Shown one piece after another: positions 25,354-35,177 of a stretch of 64,000 bases of DNA. Numbering within the stretch: position 1 is the first letter of the stretch; each line of letters starts with the position of its first letter. The notes under the pieces were generated by a model that was not told the origin of the DNA, did not search any database, and worked only from the letters and a program-made list of their open reading frames with translations. Both the position numbers and the translations under genes were made by a program. Location of the stretch: contig NZ_JAPJDO010000008.1 in the NCBI RefSeq assembly GCF_026242045.1, positions 124,001-188,000 on the forward strand, given 5' to 3'. The DNA is from Mycobacterium pinniadriaticum (GTDB lineage Bacteria > Actinomycetota > Actinomycetes > Mycobacteriales > Mycobacteriaceae).

Positions 25354-26231
25354 GCCGCCAGTTCCTCCCGCTTGGCCGCGCGCGATCCGATGGTCCGCAG
25401 GGCCAGCAGCACGATGAACGAGATCACCAGCAGCACAATGGAAATCGCCGCGGCCCCGGCGGGGTCGTCATTTTCGATCAGCGTCCGGATCCACTGCGAG
25501 GACACCTCGGTCTCCCCCGGCACCGCGCCGCCGATCAGGACCACCGAGCCGAACTCGCCGATGGCGCGCGAGAACGCCAGGCCCGCCCCGGACAGCAGCG
25601 AAGGCAGCAAGGCGGGCAGCACGACCCGGGTGAAGATAACCAGGTTGGTCGCCCCCAATGAGGCGGCGGCCTCCTCGACCTCCCGGTCGAGTTCGAGCAG
25701 CACCGGCTGCACGGAGCGCACCACGAACGGCAGGGTGACGAACAGCAGGGCGACGCCGACACCCCATTTGGTGTGTTGCAGATGCAGGTCGACCGGGCTG
25801 TTCGGTCCATAGAGCGCCAGCATGACCAGGCTCGCCACGATGGTGGGCAACGCGAACGGCAGGTCGATCACCGTGTCGACCAACCGCTTGCCCGGGAAGT
25901 CGTCTCGGGCCAACACCCAGGCAACCAACAGCCCGAACACGGCGTTCACCACCGTCACGCCGATCGAGATCGACAGCGTCACCCGAAACGACTCCAGCGC
26001 GGCGGCGGAGCTGATCGCCAGCCAGAAGGCGGTCCAGCCGCCCTTGGCCGATTGCCAGACGATCGCCGCCAGTGGCAACAGGACGATGACGCTCAACCAG
26101 ATCGACGCCGCGCCCACCCGCAACGAAGTGGTACCGCGACGGCGAGCCGGCAAACCGGACGGCGCGCCCGGCTCACCACCGGCGACCTCAGGCCGGACCG
26201 CCCGCGGATTCGGCCCGATCGCCGTTGTCAT
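25350..26231 (-). CDS. cysT: Sulfate ABC transporter permease CysT
   Basis: This 293-residue permease partner of CysW has a cytoplasmic, Pro/Arg-rich N terminus followed by hydrophobic segments starting at SIWLSVIVLLPLAAIVW. The EAA loop is EEAAASLGATNLVIFTRVVL. ATG at 26231 overlaps the subI stop as ATGA, so translation is coupled. A longer frame upstream runs through subI and is not the start. Confidence 0.95.
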   Translation of the reverse strand: MTTAIGPNPRAVRPEVAGGEPGAPSGLPARRRGTTSLRVGAASIWLSVIVLLPLAAIVWQSAKGGWTAFWLAISSAAALESFRVTLSISIGVTVVNAVFGLLVAWVLARDDFPGKRLVDTVIDLPFALPTIVASLVMLALYGPNSPVDLHLQHTKWGVGVALLFVTLPFVVRSVQPVLLELDREVEEAAASLGATNLVIFTRVVLPALLPSLLSGAGLAFSRAIGEFGSVVLIGGAVPGETEVSSQWIRTLIENDDPAGAAAISIVLLVISFIVLLALRTIGSRAAKREELAA

Positions 26232-27265
26232 CCAGTGGCCTGTTTGTAGATCTTTGTGATCGAACCATTGTCTTTGTCGAACAGCGACGGATCCACCGTG
26301 CTCCAGCCACCGAGATCGGCGATCGTCCACAACCTCTGCGGTGTCGGGAAATCGGTGGCGAAGTCGGCTGCCACCGACGGATCGACCGGACGGAATCCGG
26401 CCTGGGCCCAGATCTTCTGCCCCTCGGGGGTGTACAGAAAATTCTTCAACGCCGTCGCCTTGTCGAGGTGGGCGCTGGTGGTCACCACGGCCACCGGGTT
26501 CTCGATCTTGAAGGTCTGCGGCGGGTTGATGTGCTCGACCGGCTTGCCCTGACGCTCGGTGTTGATGGCCTCGTTCTCGTAGCTGATCAGTACGTCACCG
26601 GTGCCCTGCAGGAAGACGTCGGTGGCCTCCCGGCCGGAACTGGGGCGGGTCTTGACGTGCTCGGTGACCAGCTTGGTGAGGTAATCCAGGCCCGCCGCGG
26701 GGTCCTGACCACCGTTGCTCTTGACGGCGTAGGGCGCCAGCAGATTCCACTTGGCCGATCCGGAACTCAGCGGGCTCGGGGTCACGACCTCGATGCCGGG
26801 CGCCAGCAGGTCGTCCCAGTCCTTGATGTTCTTCGGGTTGCCGTCGCGGACGACCAGGGTCACCACCGAGCCGAACGGGATTCCCCCGGTGACGTCCTTG
26901 TCCCAGTCGGCGGCAACCTTGTTCGCTTTGACCAGGCGGGCGATGTCCGGCTCCACCGAGAAGTTCACGATGTCGGCGGGCTTGCCGTCGACCACCGCGC
27001 GGGACTGGTCCCCGGAGGCTCCGTAGGAAGCCGTCACCCCAACCCCCTTGCCTTCCGGGGTGGCCGCGAACGCGGGGATGATCTTGCTCCAGCCGGGCTC
27101 GGGCACCGCGTAAGCGACCAGGGTCAGGGTGGTGTCGGCCTTCGGCTGGTCACCGCCGCCGACGACATCGCTGGAGCCGCCGCCGCACGCGGCGAGCACC
27201 GTTGCAGTCGTTACCAGAGCAACCGCGCTGCTCCACCGGCGAACGGGGATGTGAATCTTGGACAT
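26228..27265 (-). CDS. subI: Sulfate-binding lipoprotein SubI
   Basis: This 345-residue periplasmic-type sulfate-binding protein is tethered by lipid in the actinobacterial envelope. The signal ends in a lipobox, VLAAC, after SSAVALVTTAT. The mature part shows the sulfate/thiosulfate-binding pattern (SYGASGDQSRAV near residue 100). ATG at 27265 is preceded by AGAAAGG. It is first in the transporter operon and lies 117 nt behind a poly-cysteine leader ORF. Confidence 0.95.
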   Translation of the reverse strand: MSKIHIPVRRWSSAVALVTTATVLAACGGGSSDVVGGGDQPKADTTLTLVAYAVPEPGWSKIIPAFAATPEGKGVGVTASYGASGDQSRAVVDGKPADIVNFSVEPDIARLVKANKVAADWDKDVTGGIPFGSVVTLVVRDGNPKNIKDWDDLLAPGIEVVTPSPLSSGSAKWNLLAPYAVKSNGGQDPAAGLDYLTKLVTEHVKTRPSSGREATDVFLQGTGDVLISYENEAINTERQGKPVEHINPPQTFKIENPVAVVTTSAHLDKATALKNFLYTPEGQKIWAQAGFRPVDPSVAADFATDFPTPQRLWTIADLGGWSTVDPSLFDKDNGSITKIYKQATG

Positions 27266-27277
27266 GGGGGCCTTTCT

Positions 27278-27314
27278 CGTTGCGGTTATGGACGGATCGA
27301 GCCCCGTCGCAACG
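27278..27314 (-). promoter_or_regulatory. Stem-loop immediately upstream of the subI ribosome binding site
   Basis: On the minus-strand transcript CGTTGCG (27314-27308) pairs with CGCAACG (27284-27278) around a 23-nt loop. It ends next to the AGAAAGG SD of subI. A GGGGCT segment in the loop can also pair with the AGGCCCC just before the start codon, giving two competing folds. Confidence 0.45.
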
Positions 27315-27382
27315 GAATGGCGATGTTGGACAATCGAATGCCACGACAAACACCGACACCAGGCCGCGGAGGGGCGGGGGCG

Positions 27383-27475
27383 TCAGCAACAACAAGCAAC
27401 ATCAGCAACGGCCAATGCACCGACGGCAATGAGCGCCAAAATGTGGCCCTCGCCGTAACCGGTCGCCGATTGCAT
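27383..27475 (-). CDS. Cysteine-rich leader peptide of the subI-cysTWA operon
   Basis: This is a 30-codon ORF starting MQSATGYGEGH and ending VADVACCC, with three Cys codons (TGT TGT TGC) directly before TGA. It starts 7 nt after a TAAGCT -10, so the transcript should be leaderless, and it lies 117 nt upstream of subI. It matches the sirA leader in length, in position of the Cys run and in distance to the structural gene. Cysteine-responsive attenuation of sulfate uptake is the likely role, as known for similar mycobacterial small ORFs. Confidence 0.87.
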   Translation of the reverse strand: MQSATGYGEGHILALIAVGALAVADVACCC

Positions 27476-27482
27476 GGCGCGA

Positions 27483-27488
27483 AGCTTA
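27483..27488 (-). promoter_or_regulatory. -10 element (TAAGCT) of the subI leader
   Basis: TAAGCT on the minus strand matches TANNNT and ends 7 nt before the leader ATG at 27475. This is the geometry of a leaderless transcript starting at the A of ATG. Confidence 0.65.
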
Positions 27489-27519
27489 ACAGACACGCGA
27501 CCGGCCAACGGCGCAGTTG

Positions 27520-27606
27520 TCAGCGGTTGATCAGCCACACCACGATGACGAGGATCAGCAGCAACACCAGGGCCAGCGTCACCCGTGATCGCGGCATCCC
27601 GCTCAT
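27520..27606 (-). CDS. 28-residue single-span membrane peptide
   Basis: The frame begins MSGMPRSRV and continues into TLALVLLLILVIVVWLI, one clear transmembrane helix with a basic N terminus, then NR and stop. Its ATG overlaps the stop of the 64-residue membrane protein gene as ATGA, which supports translation. The function of the pair is unknown; small helices of this kind often modulate membrane partners. Confidence 0.6.
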   Translation of the reverse strand: MSGMPRSRVTLALVLLLILVIVVWLINR

Positions 27607-27797
27607 TTCAGCCGCCGATCAGCACGGCGCAGTCGGCGCAACACTCGGATGCCGTACCCCAGCATCGCGTCGATGACCAGCGCGATGAGGTAGGCGATCA
27701 ACAGGACGACGGGCATCACGATGATCGTCTGGAGGACGAAACCGAGGCCGGACAACCACAGCTCGACGCCGTCCCACCAACTCAGCAGGCCTTGCAC
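27603..27797 (-). CDS. 64-residue membrane protein (Rv2401A-like), leaderless
   Basis: Starting at GTG 27797 the product begins VQGLLSWWDGVELW and has a hydrophobic region, TIIVMPVVLLIAYLIALVID, then a basic tail (RVLRRLRRADRRLK). A -10 TACGCT lies 6 nt upstream of this GTG, indicating a leaderless transcript and excluding the longer frame that reaches 27908. M. tuberculosis has a small membrane gene (Rv2401A) in the same place. Function is unknown. Confidence 0.65.
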   Translation of the reverse strand: MQGLLSWWDGVELWLSGLGFVLQTIIVMPVVLLIAYLIALVIDAMLGYGIRVLRRLRRADRRLK

Positions 27798-27803
27798 GCA
27801 ACC

Positions 27804-27809
27804 AGCGTA
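27804..27809 (-). promoter_or_regulatory. -10 element (TACGCT) for the small membrane protein pair
   Basis: TACGCT on the minus strand ends 6 nt before GTG 27797, consistent with initiation at or next to the start codon. Confidence 0.5.
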
Positions 27810-27907
27810 TGCCGCGCCCGTCACCGCGTCGTCGGCGGCGGTAACAGCAAAGCCACGGATCAGCACATAAGTGGACGCCGAGCGGCCCGGCGGTCGATGA
27901 TGTCTCA

Positions 27908-29923
27908 ATGGTTTTGCAAGCCCAGCCCGCCGGCGGGGACACTGAGGACGTGGCCCTCGATTCCGTCCCGCCGCCGTTGTCGGTTACCGCCCCGGTGCCG
28001 TACGCCTCGAGTGCTGCGCTGCGCAACCCGTTCCCGCCGATCGCCGATTACGCGTTCCTGTCCGACTGTGAGAACACCTGCCTGATCTCATCGGCCGGGG
28101 CGGTGGAGTGGCTGTGCGTGCCGCGGCCCGACTCGCCCAGCGTTTTCGGAGCGATCCTGGACCGTGGCGCGGGGCACTTCCGGCTCGGCCCCTACGGGGT
28201 GTCGGTGCCGGCCGCCCGCCGCTATCTTCCGGGCAGCCTCATCCTGGAGACCACCTGGCAGACCCACACCGGCTGGGTGATCGTGCGGGACGCCCTGGTC
28301 ATGGGCCCGTGGCACGACATCGAGACGCGGTCGCGGACCCACCGTCGTACCCCGATGGACTGGGACGCCGAGCACATCCTGCTGCGCACGGTGAAATGTG
28401 TGAGCGGGACGGTCGAGTTGGTGATGAACTGCGAGCCGTCCTTCGACTACGCCCGGGTCAATGCCGCCTGGGAGTACTCGGCCAATGCCTACGGTGAGGC
28501 GATCGCCCGGGCCCGCAAGGATCCCGACGCCCATCCCACGATGCGGCTGACCACGAACCTCCGGATCGGCCTGGAGGGCCGCGAGGCCCGTGCCCGCACC
28601 CGGCTCAAGGAGGGCGACAACGTCTTCGTGGCGTTGTCGTGGTCCAAGCATCCGTCGCCGCAGACCTACGAAGAGGCCGCCGACAAGATGTGGCAGACCA
28701 GCGAGGCCTGGCGGCAATGGATCAACATCGGCGACTTCCCCGACCATCCGTGGCGCTCCTACCTGCAGCGCAGCGCGTTGACCCTCAAGGGACTCACCTA
28801 CTCCCCGACCGGCGCGCTGCTGGCCGCCAGCACCACGTCATTGCCGGAGACCCCACAGGGCGAACGCAACTGGGACTACCGCTACGCCTGGGTCCGCGAC
28901 TCGACATTCGCGTTGTGGGGCCTCTACACCCTCGGCCTGGACCGCGAGGCCGACGACTTCTTCTCGTTCATCGCCGACGTGTCCGGCGCCAACAACGGTG
29001 AACGGCATCCGCTTCAGGTGATGTATGCCGTCGGCGGCGAGCGTGAACTGGTCGAGGAAGAGCTCAGCCACCTGTCCGGCTACGACAACGCCCGGCCGGT
29101 GCGCATCGGCAACGGTGCCTACAACCAGCGCCAGCACGACATCTGGGGCACCATGCTGGACTCGGTGTACCTGCACGCCAAGTCGCGCGAACAGATCTCC
29201 GATCAGCTCTGGCCGGTGCTCAAGGAGCAGGTCGAAGAGGCGATCAAACACTGGAAGGAACCCGACCGCGGCATTTGGGAGGTGCGCGGCGAACCGCAGC
29301 ATTTCACCTCGTCGAAGGTGATGTGTTGGGTGGCCCTGGACCGTGGTTCCAAGCTGGCCGAGCTCGTCGGTGAAAAGAGCTACGCCCAGCAGTGGCGGGC
29401 GATCGCCGAGGAGATCAAGGCCGACATCCTGGCCCACGGGGTGGACAAGCGCGGGGTGCTCACCCAGCGCTATGGCGACGACGCGCTGGATGCGTCGCTG
29501 CTGCTGGTCCCGCTGGTGCGGTTCCTGCCGTCGGACGATCCGCGAGTGCGGGCGACGGTACTGGCGATCGCCGACGAGCTCACCGAGGACGGCCTGGTGT
29601 TGCGCTATCGGGTCGAGGAGACCGACGACGGCCTGTCCGGCGAGGAGGGCACGTTCACCATCTGCTCGTTCTGGTTGGTGTCGGCGCTGGTTGAGATCGG
29701 CGAGGTCAGCCGCGCCCGGCATCTGTGTGAGCGGCTACTGTCCTTCGCCAGCCCGCTGCACCTCTACGCCGAGGAGATCGAAGCGCGCACCGGCCGGCAT
29801 CTGGGCAACTTCCCCCAGGCGTTCACCCACCTGGCCTTGATCAACGCCGTGGTGCACGTCATCCGCGCCGAAGAGGAAGCCGACAGCACCGGGGTGTTCC
29901 AGCCCGCCAACGCGCCGATGTAG
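27908..29923 (+). CDS. Glycoside hydrolase family 15 trehalase (Rv2402-like)
   Basis: This 671-residue GH15 protein cleaves trehalose in characterised mycobacterial relatives. An N-terminal beta-rich domain (ADYAFLSDCENTCLISSAGA) precedes the (alpha/alpha)6 barrel. RNWDYRYAWVRDSTFAL is the family signature, and the catalytic base Glu is expected in the C-terminal YAEEIEARTGRHLGNFPQAF motif. The role is trehalose turnover in the cytosol. It is divergent from the small membrane gene pair. ATG at 27908 gives the usual length. Confidence 0.9.
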   Translation: MVLQAQPAGGDTEDVALDSVPPPLSVTAPVPYASSAALRNPFPPIADYAFLSDCENTCLISSAGAVEWLCVPRPDSPSVFGAILDRGAGHFRLGPYGVSVPAARRYLPGSLILETTWQTHTGWVIVRDALVMGPWHDIETRSRTHRRTPMDWDAEHILLRTVKCVSGTVELVMNCEPSFDYARVNAAWEYSANAYGEAIARARKDPDAHPTMRLTTNLRIGLEGREARARTRLKEGDNVFVALSWSKHPSPQTYEEAADKMWQTSEAWRQWINIGDFPDHPWRSYLQRSALTLKGLTYSPTGALLAASTTSLPETPQGERNWDYRYAWVRDSTFALWGLYTLGLDREADDFFSFIADVSGANNGERHPLQVMYAVGGERELVEEELSHLSGYDNARPVRIGNGAYNQRQHDIWGTMLDSVYLHAKSREQISDQLWPVLKEQVEEAIKHWKEPDRGIWEVRGEPQHFTSSKVMCWVALDRGSKLAELVGEKSYAQQWRAIAEEIKADILAHGVDKRGVLTQRYGDDALDASLLLVPLVRFLPSDDPRVRATVLAIADELTEDGLVLRYRVEETDDGLSGEEGTFTICSFWLVSALVEIGEVSRARHLCERLLSFASPLHLYAEEIEARTGRHLGNFPQAFTHLALINAVVHVIRAEEEADSTGVFQPANAPM

Positions 29924-29933
29924 GCGGATGTGA

Positions 29934-30362
29934 TCAGCCGAGGCGGTCGGCCGCCAGCCCCGCTTCGATCCGCTTGAGCAGGGCCGTGGCGGCCGCCGCG
30001 TCCCGCAGATCCCCGCCCAGCGCCCTCGCCATCTGACTGGCCCACTGCCGCCGCAGGCGGGTGAGATTGTCGGCGGCGCGCTCGGTCGGATACAGGTTGA
30101 CCCCCCGGGCGTCCCGCGGATCGATGCGGCGCTCGACGAAACCGCGGCGCTCCAGTGCCCGCAACGCGGTCGACAGATTGCTGCGCTGCAGGCCGGTCGC
30201 CCGGGCGACGTCGCTCGGCGTTACGCCGGGATGGTGATCGATATGCCGCATGACGTGGGCCTCCTGCGCGGTCAACTGCACGACGTCGGTCGAGATCCGC
30301 ATCCGAAGTTCTCGCCCCACGCCGAGGATCGCCTCGGCGAGATCGGCCAGCTCACTGTCCAT
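29934..30362 (-). CDS. MarR-family transcriptional regulator
   Basis: This 142-residue winged-helix repressor (from ATG 30362; a TTG two codons earlier is unlikely) has the recognition helix DVARATGLQRSNLSTALRAL and the wing RRGFVERRIDPRDARGVNL. It is divergent from a Bcr/CflA-type exporter, with an AT-rich operator between them, so it probably represses both itself and the pump until a ligand binds. Confidence 0.92.
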   Translation of the reverse strand: MDSELADLAEAILGVGRELRMRISTDVVQLTAQEAHVMRHIDHHPGVTPSDVARATGLQRSNLSTALRALERRGFVERRIDPRDARGVNLYPTERAADNLTRLRRQWASQMARALGGDLRDAAAATALLKRIEAGLAADRLG

Positions 30363-30379
30363 GGACAAATCCTACCCTG

Positions 30380-30415
30380 GTAGTTATTATTTGATAGTTA
30401 TTTATTCATAACTAC
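30380..30415. promoter_or_regulatory. Putative MarR operator between marR and the MFS exporter
   Basis: GTAGTTAT at 30380-30387 and ATAACTAC at 30408-30415 are perfect inverted 8-mers. A third copy, ATAGTTAT, is at 30394-30401. The stretch is strikingly AT-rich against the high-GC background and lies in the divergent promoter region. Confidence 0.6.
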
Positions 30416-30430
30416 TTGCCGAGGATTCTC

Positions 30431-31660
30431 ATGCCCACCGCCACCCGGGCCGTCGCGCGGCCGCAGACCCACGACGCCGCCATCTCGCCATGGCTGCTCC
30501 TGGTGCTCGCCCTGCTCAGCGCGGTGGCACCGGTGTCCACCGATCTCTACTTGCCCGCATTCCCGGAGATGACCGCGGAGCTGCAGGCCAGCGCCACCGC
30601 CGTCCAACTGACGCTGACCGCCTTTCTTCTCGGGCTGACGTTCGGACAGTTGATGTTCGGCCCGCTGTCCGACCGGCTCGGCCGGCGTCGCCCACTGATC
30701 GTCGGCGCCCTGCTGTGCGTGGTCGCGAGCGTCGTCGCCGCGACGGCGCCGAGCATCGGGATTCTCATCGCGGCGCGATTCGCCCAGGGTTTCACCGGTG
30801 CGGCCGGCATGGTCATCGGCCGTGCGGTGATCTCCGACCTGACCGGCGGTGAAGCCGCCGGACGGGCGTTCAGCCTGATGATGATCGTCAGCGGTGTGGC
30901 GCCGGTGCTCGCACCGTTCGCCGGCGGACTACTGGTCGATCCGCTTGGCTGGCGGGGCATCCTCTGGGTGGTGTGTGCCATCGCGGTGGTCATGCTGATC
31001 TCAACTGTGGCCGTGGTGCGCGAATCACACCCCGAAGAGCGCAGGGCCGAGCTGAAAGCCCATGCTGCGCAGGGTGTCTCGCCACTGTCGGCGCTGCGGT
31101 CACGGGCCTACCTGGCCAACACACTGGCGTTCGGCTTCGGCTTCTCGGTGATGATGGCCTACATTTCCGCCTCCCCGTTCGTCTACCAGGTGATGGTGGG
31201 CCTCACGCCGATGCAATACGGCATCGCCTTCGGCCTCAACGCCGCGGGCATGATCACCGTCAGTGCGGTGTCCGCTCGGCTCAGCCAGAGAATCGCCGGA
31301 GCCACACTGCTCGGAGTCGGCCTGGGACTGACGGTGACGGCGACACTCGTTCTGCTGGCCCTGGTCCTGACCGGCGCGCCGGCGTGGCTGCTCCCCATCC
31401 CGATCTTCGTGGCGGTCGCTTCCCAGGGCCTGATTCTGGGCAATGCCACCGCACTGGCACTGGCTGCGGTGCCGCGTGCCGCCGGCTCCGGGTCAGCCGG
31501 ACTCGGCGCCCTGCAGTTCGGGCTGGGTGCGGCCGTGTCGCCGCTGGTCGGCCTCGGCGGTGAGCACACCGCGTTGCCCCTGGCCGTGGTGATGGTGACG
31601 CTGTCGACGCTGGCGCTGGCGGCGTTCGGCGCCGGACGCCGCGAAAGAGTCGCCGGGTGA
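30431..31660 (+). CDS. Bcr/CflA-type MFS drug exporter
   Basis: This 409-residue major facilitator has about 12 hydrophobic segments. The A-motif FGPLSDRLGRRRPL lies between helices 2 and 3, and VSTDLYLPAFPEM near the start of helix 1 is typical of the Bcr/CflA drug-resistance family. ATG at 30431 has GAGG six bases upstream. Expression is probably controlled by the divergent MarR protein. Substrates cannot be deduced. Confidence 0.92.
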   Translation: MPTATRAVARPQTHDAAISPWLLLVLALLSAVAPVSTDLYLPAFPEMTAELQASATAVQLTLTAFLLGLTFGQLMFGPLSDRLGRRRPLIVGALLCVVASVVAATAPSIGILIAARFAQGFTGAAGMVIGRAVISDLTGGEAAGRAFSLMMIVSGVAPVLAPFAGGLLVDPLGWRGILWVVCAIAVVMLISTVAVVRESHPEERRAELKAHAAQGVSPLSALRSRAYLANTLAFGFGFSVMMAYISASPFVYQVMVGLTPMQYGIAFGLNAAGMITVSAVSARLSQRIAGATLLGVGLGLTVTATLVLLALVLTGAPAWLLPIPIFVAVASQGLILGNATALALAAVPRAAGSGSAGLGALQFGLGAAVSPLVGLGGEHTALPLAVVMVTLSTLALAAFGAGRRERVAG

Positions 31661-31670
31661 GCGGCCAGCG

Positions 31671-32375
31671 CTACTTCTCGGCCGCGTTCTCGAGCATCTG
31701 AGCGGCGATGCTCTTGGCTTCGTCGCTGATCGAATTGCTGCACGCCCACGCCTCGACAACCAGGTTGGAGGCCGACGTCAGCGCATGCTGGCAGCCCCAT
31801 CCGCCGGTGTTGCGCTGGGTGGACTCCTGGGTCAGGATGTCGCCGGCCACGTCGGCCTGGCCGATCTGCCAGGTGGAGTGCACGTCGTAATTGTCGATGT
31901 CGATCGACGCGCCACCGCACTTCTCCCACGTCGCCCGGGAACTCTCGACGAACTGCCGGGCCTTTACCGCCGACGGGAAGAGCACCGCGATCTGCTCGAC
32001 CCAGTGGTCGTTGTCGCTCGTGGGCTCCTGCAGTACCTCGTCGCGCACGGCGGTCCAGTCGCTGCCGTCGTAGACCAGTTCTTCGGCACCGTAGATCGCA
32101 CCAAGGCAGTCGATGTCGGAAACCCCGTCGGAGTTGTCGCTCATGCTCTGCGAGGACGCGGTCACCCGGATGCCGGTGGCGTCCATGATGCCGTTGACCT
32201 CCCCGGCGCTGAGAAACACCTGGTCCAGGTCGGATTCCTCGAGTTTCGGGACGTGCACCGGGGCCGGGTCGCCGCCTTCGGCGCGTAGCGCCGTGCCGGC
32301 GACCGTGACAGCGCACCCGGACAGCAGCGCCCCGACCAAGGCGGCGGTGCACACGACGGAAGCCCAGCGGTTCAC
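31671..32375 (-). CDS. lppR: LppR-like lipoprotein with PknH-type sensor domain
   Basis: This 234-residue lipoprotein has a signal peptide ending in the lipobox LLSGC at residue 21. The rest resembles the extracytoplasmic sensor domain of PknH: ECLGAIYGAE-like Cys (DIDCLGAIYG), a VFLSAGEVNGIMDATG start and spaced cysteines (EKCGG, WGCQHA, WACSN) that probably form disulfides. It is convergent with the MFS gene (10 bp apart) and downstream of a paralogue and lepA. The ligand is unknown. Confidence 0.88.
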   Translation of the reverse strand: MNRWASVVCTAALVGALLSGCAVTVAGTALRAEGGDPAPVHVPKLEESDLDQVFLSAGEVNGIMDATGIRVTASSQSMSDNSDGVSDIDCLGAIYGAEELVYDGSDWTAVRDEVLQEPTSDNDHWVEQIAVLFPSAVKARQFVESSRATWEKCGGASIDIDNYDVHSTWQIGQADVAGDILTQESTQRNTGGWGCQHALTSASNLVVEAWACSNSISDEAKSIAAQMLENAAEK

Positions 32376-32420
32376 GAACGATATTGTCCCCCGGCTGGCA
32401 GTTTCCTGTGCGCCAACGGC

Positions 32421-33131
32421 CTAGCGTGCCCCGGCGACCTTGGCCCTCATCGTCGCGACCAGCTTGACCGCGCGGCCCGAGGCGCTTTGCTGCGCCGGTG
32501 TTCCGGCGGTGACCGCCACGTCCACGTCGACGACACAGTCGTCCGCCAGGCCGACGGCCCGTTCGGTGGGAAATGTCGCGTCACCCTGGTTGTCTGAGTT
32601 GACGACCGTCGCCGACAGCACCGCGCCGTCCACCGTCACGTCGGTGATCTTCTGGTACAGCTCGAGGCCGGCCGAGTTGTGCAACGCCGTGGTGACGGTC
32701 GTGCCTTCGCAGGCCTTCCACCGGGTCACGAAAGCACCGAACATGCGTTGGGCCTCGGCGTCGGAATCGAATTCGACGACTCCGGCATCCACGCTCGAGA
32801 CCGTCTGCCCGCCACCATAATTGGAGAATTCCTGCCAGCCGGCGCCGCGAACATCGCCGCCCTCGTAGACCACACGCATGAACGGCGACACCGGTCCCAG
32901 GCATTCGATGGGGGTGGCGCCGGTGTCGTCGCGAATTCCGTCGGGCAGGACGTCGATCCCGCCGATCACCGCGGCTCCACTGTCCGCCAACGGGTTTCCC
33001 GCCGCCTGGCTGACCTCCGCGCCGCTCGGCAGGATCGCGGCGAGGTCTCGCGGCGCACCGGAGGGCATTGGGCGCACCGCGGTGCCGCCGACCGTGTCAG
33101 AACAACCGGCCAGCACGGCGATGCCGAGCAC
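32421..33131 (-). CDS. Second PknH-sensor-type lipoprotein, paralogue of LppR
   Basis: The sequence shares layout with LppR: lipobox LAGC, ILPSGAEVSQAAGNPL, IECLGPVSPFMRVVYEG, a GWQEFSNYG strand, KACEG and DDCVVD cysteines. The first ordinary start is GTG 33131 (236 residues), but that leaves only nine residues before the lipid Cys. The frame is open upstream, and an ATT at 33179 with AGGGGG five bases before it would give a normal signal (TRDLRVVRGRSIVGAV). Start uncertain; it lies just behind lepA. Confidence 0.8.
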   Translation of the reverse strand: MLGIAVLAGCSDTVGGTAVRPMPSGAPRDLAAILPSGAEVSQAAGNPLADSGAAVIGGIDVLPDGIRDDTGATPIECLGPVSPFMRVVYEGGDVRGAGWQEFSNYGGGQTVSSVDAGVVEFDSDAEAQRMFGAFVTRWKACEGTTVTTALHNSAGLELYQKITDVTVDGAVLSATVVNSDNQGDATFPTERAVGLADDCVVDVDVAVTAGTPAQQSASGRAVKLVATMRAKVAGAR

Positions 33132-33187
33132 GGCACCAACTATCGATCGCCCCCGAACGACACGTAGGTCGCGTGTAATCGGGCCCC

Positions 33188-35053
<1,866 letters not shown>

Positions 35054-35103
35054 TGTGTTTCTCCTGGTCGGGTGGTGATTCGAGGGGGCCCTCGGACCTC
35101 TCC

Positions 35104-35109
35104 AGCGTA
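35104..35109 (-). promoter_or_regulatory. Candidate -10 (TACGCT) for lepA
   Basis: TACGCT on the minus strand lies about 50 bp upstream of the lepA ATC start, in the divergent gap with the PemK-like gene. A TTGTGT about 19 bp further upstream could be the -35. Confidence 0.35.
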
Positions 35110-35164
35110 TCGACTACGGCCCGGGGGGACACAATCGCGCGCAACCGAACCCTGCGAAGCCGCC

Positions 35165-35170
35165 TATGCT
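35165..35170 (+). promoter_or_regulatory. -10 element (TATGCT) of a leaderless gene
   Basis: TATGCT ends exactly 7 nt before ATG 35178. It overlaps an earlier in-frame ATG at 35166, which therefore cannot be in the transcript if this promoter is used. Confidence 0.6.
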
Positions 35171-35177
35171 GTCGAGA

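Noticed and set aside
27798..27908. Longer version (101 residues) of the small membrane protein
   Set aside because: A -10 element lies inside the extra segment, 6 nt before GTG 27797, and the added residues look non-coding.
35166..35177. ATG 35166 as start of the PemK-like gene
   Set aside because: This ATG is part of the TATGCT -10 hexamer; the leaderless start is 35178.
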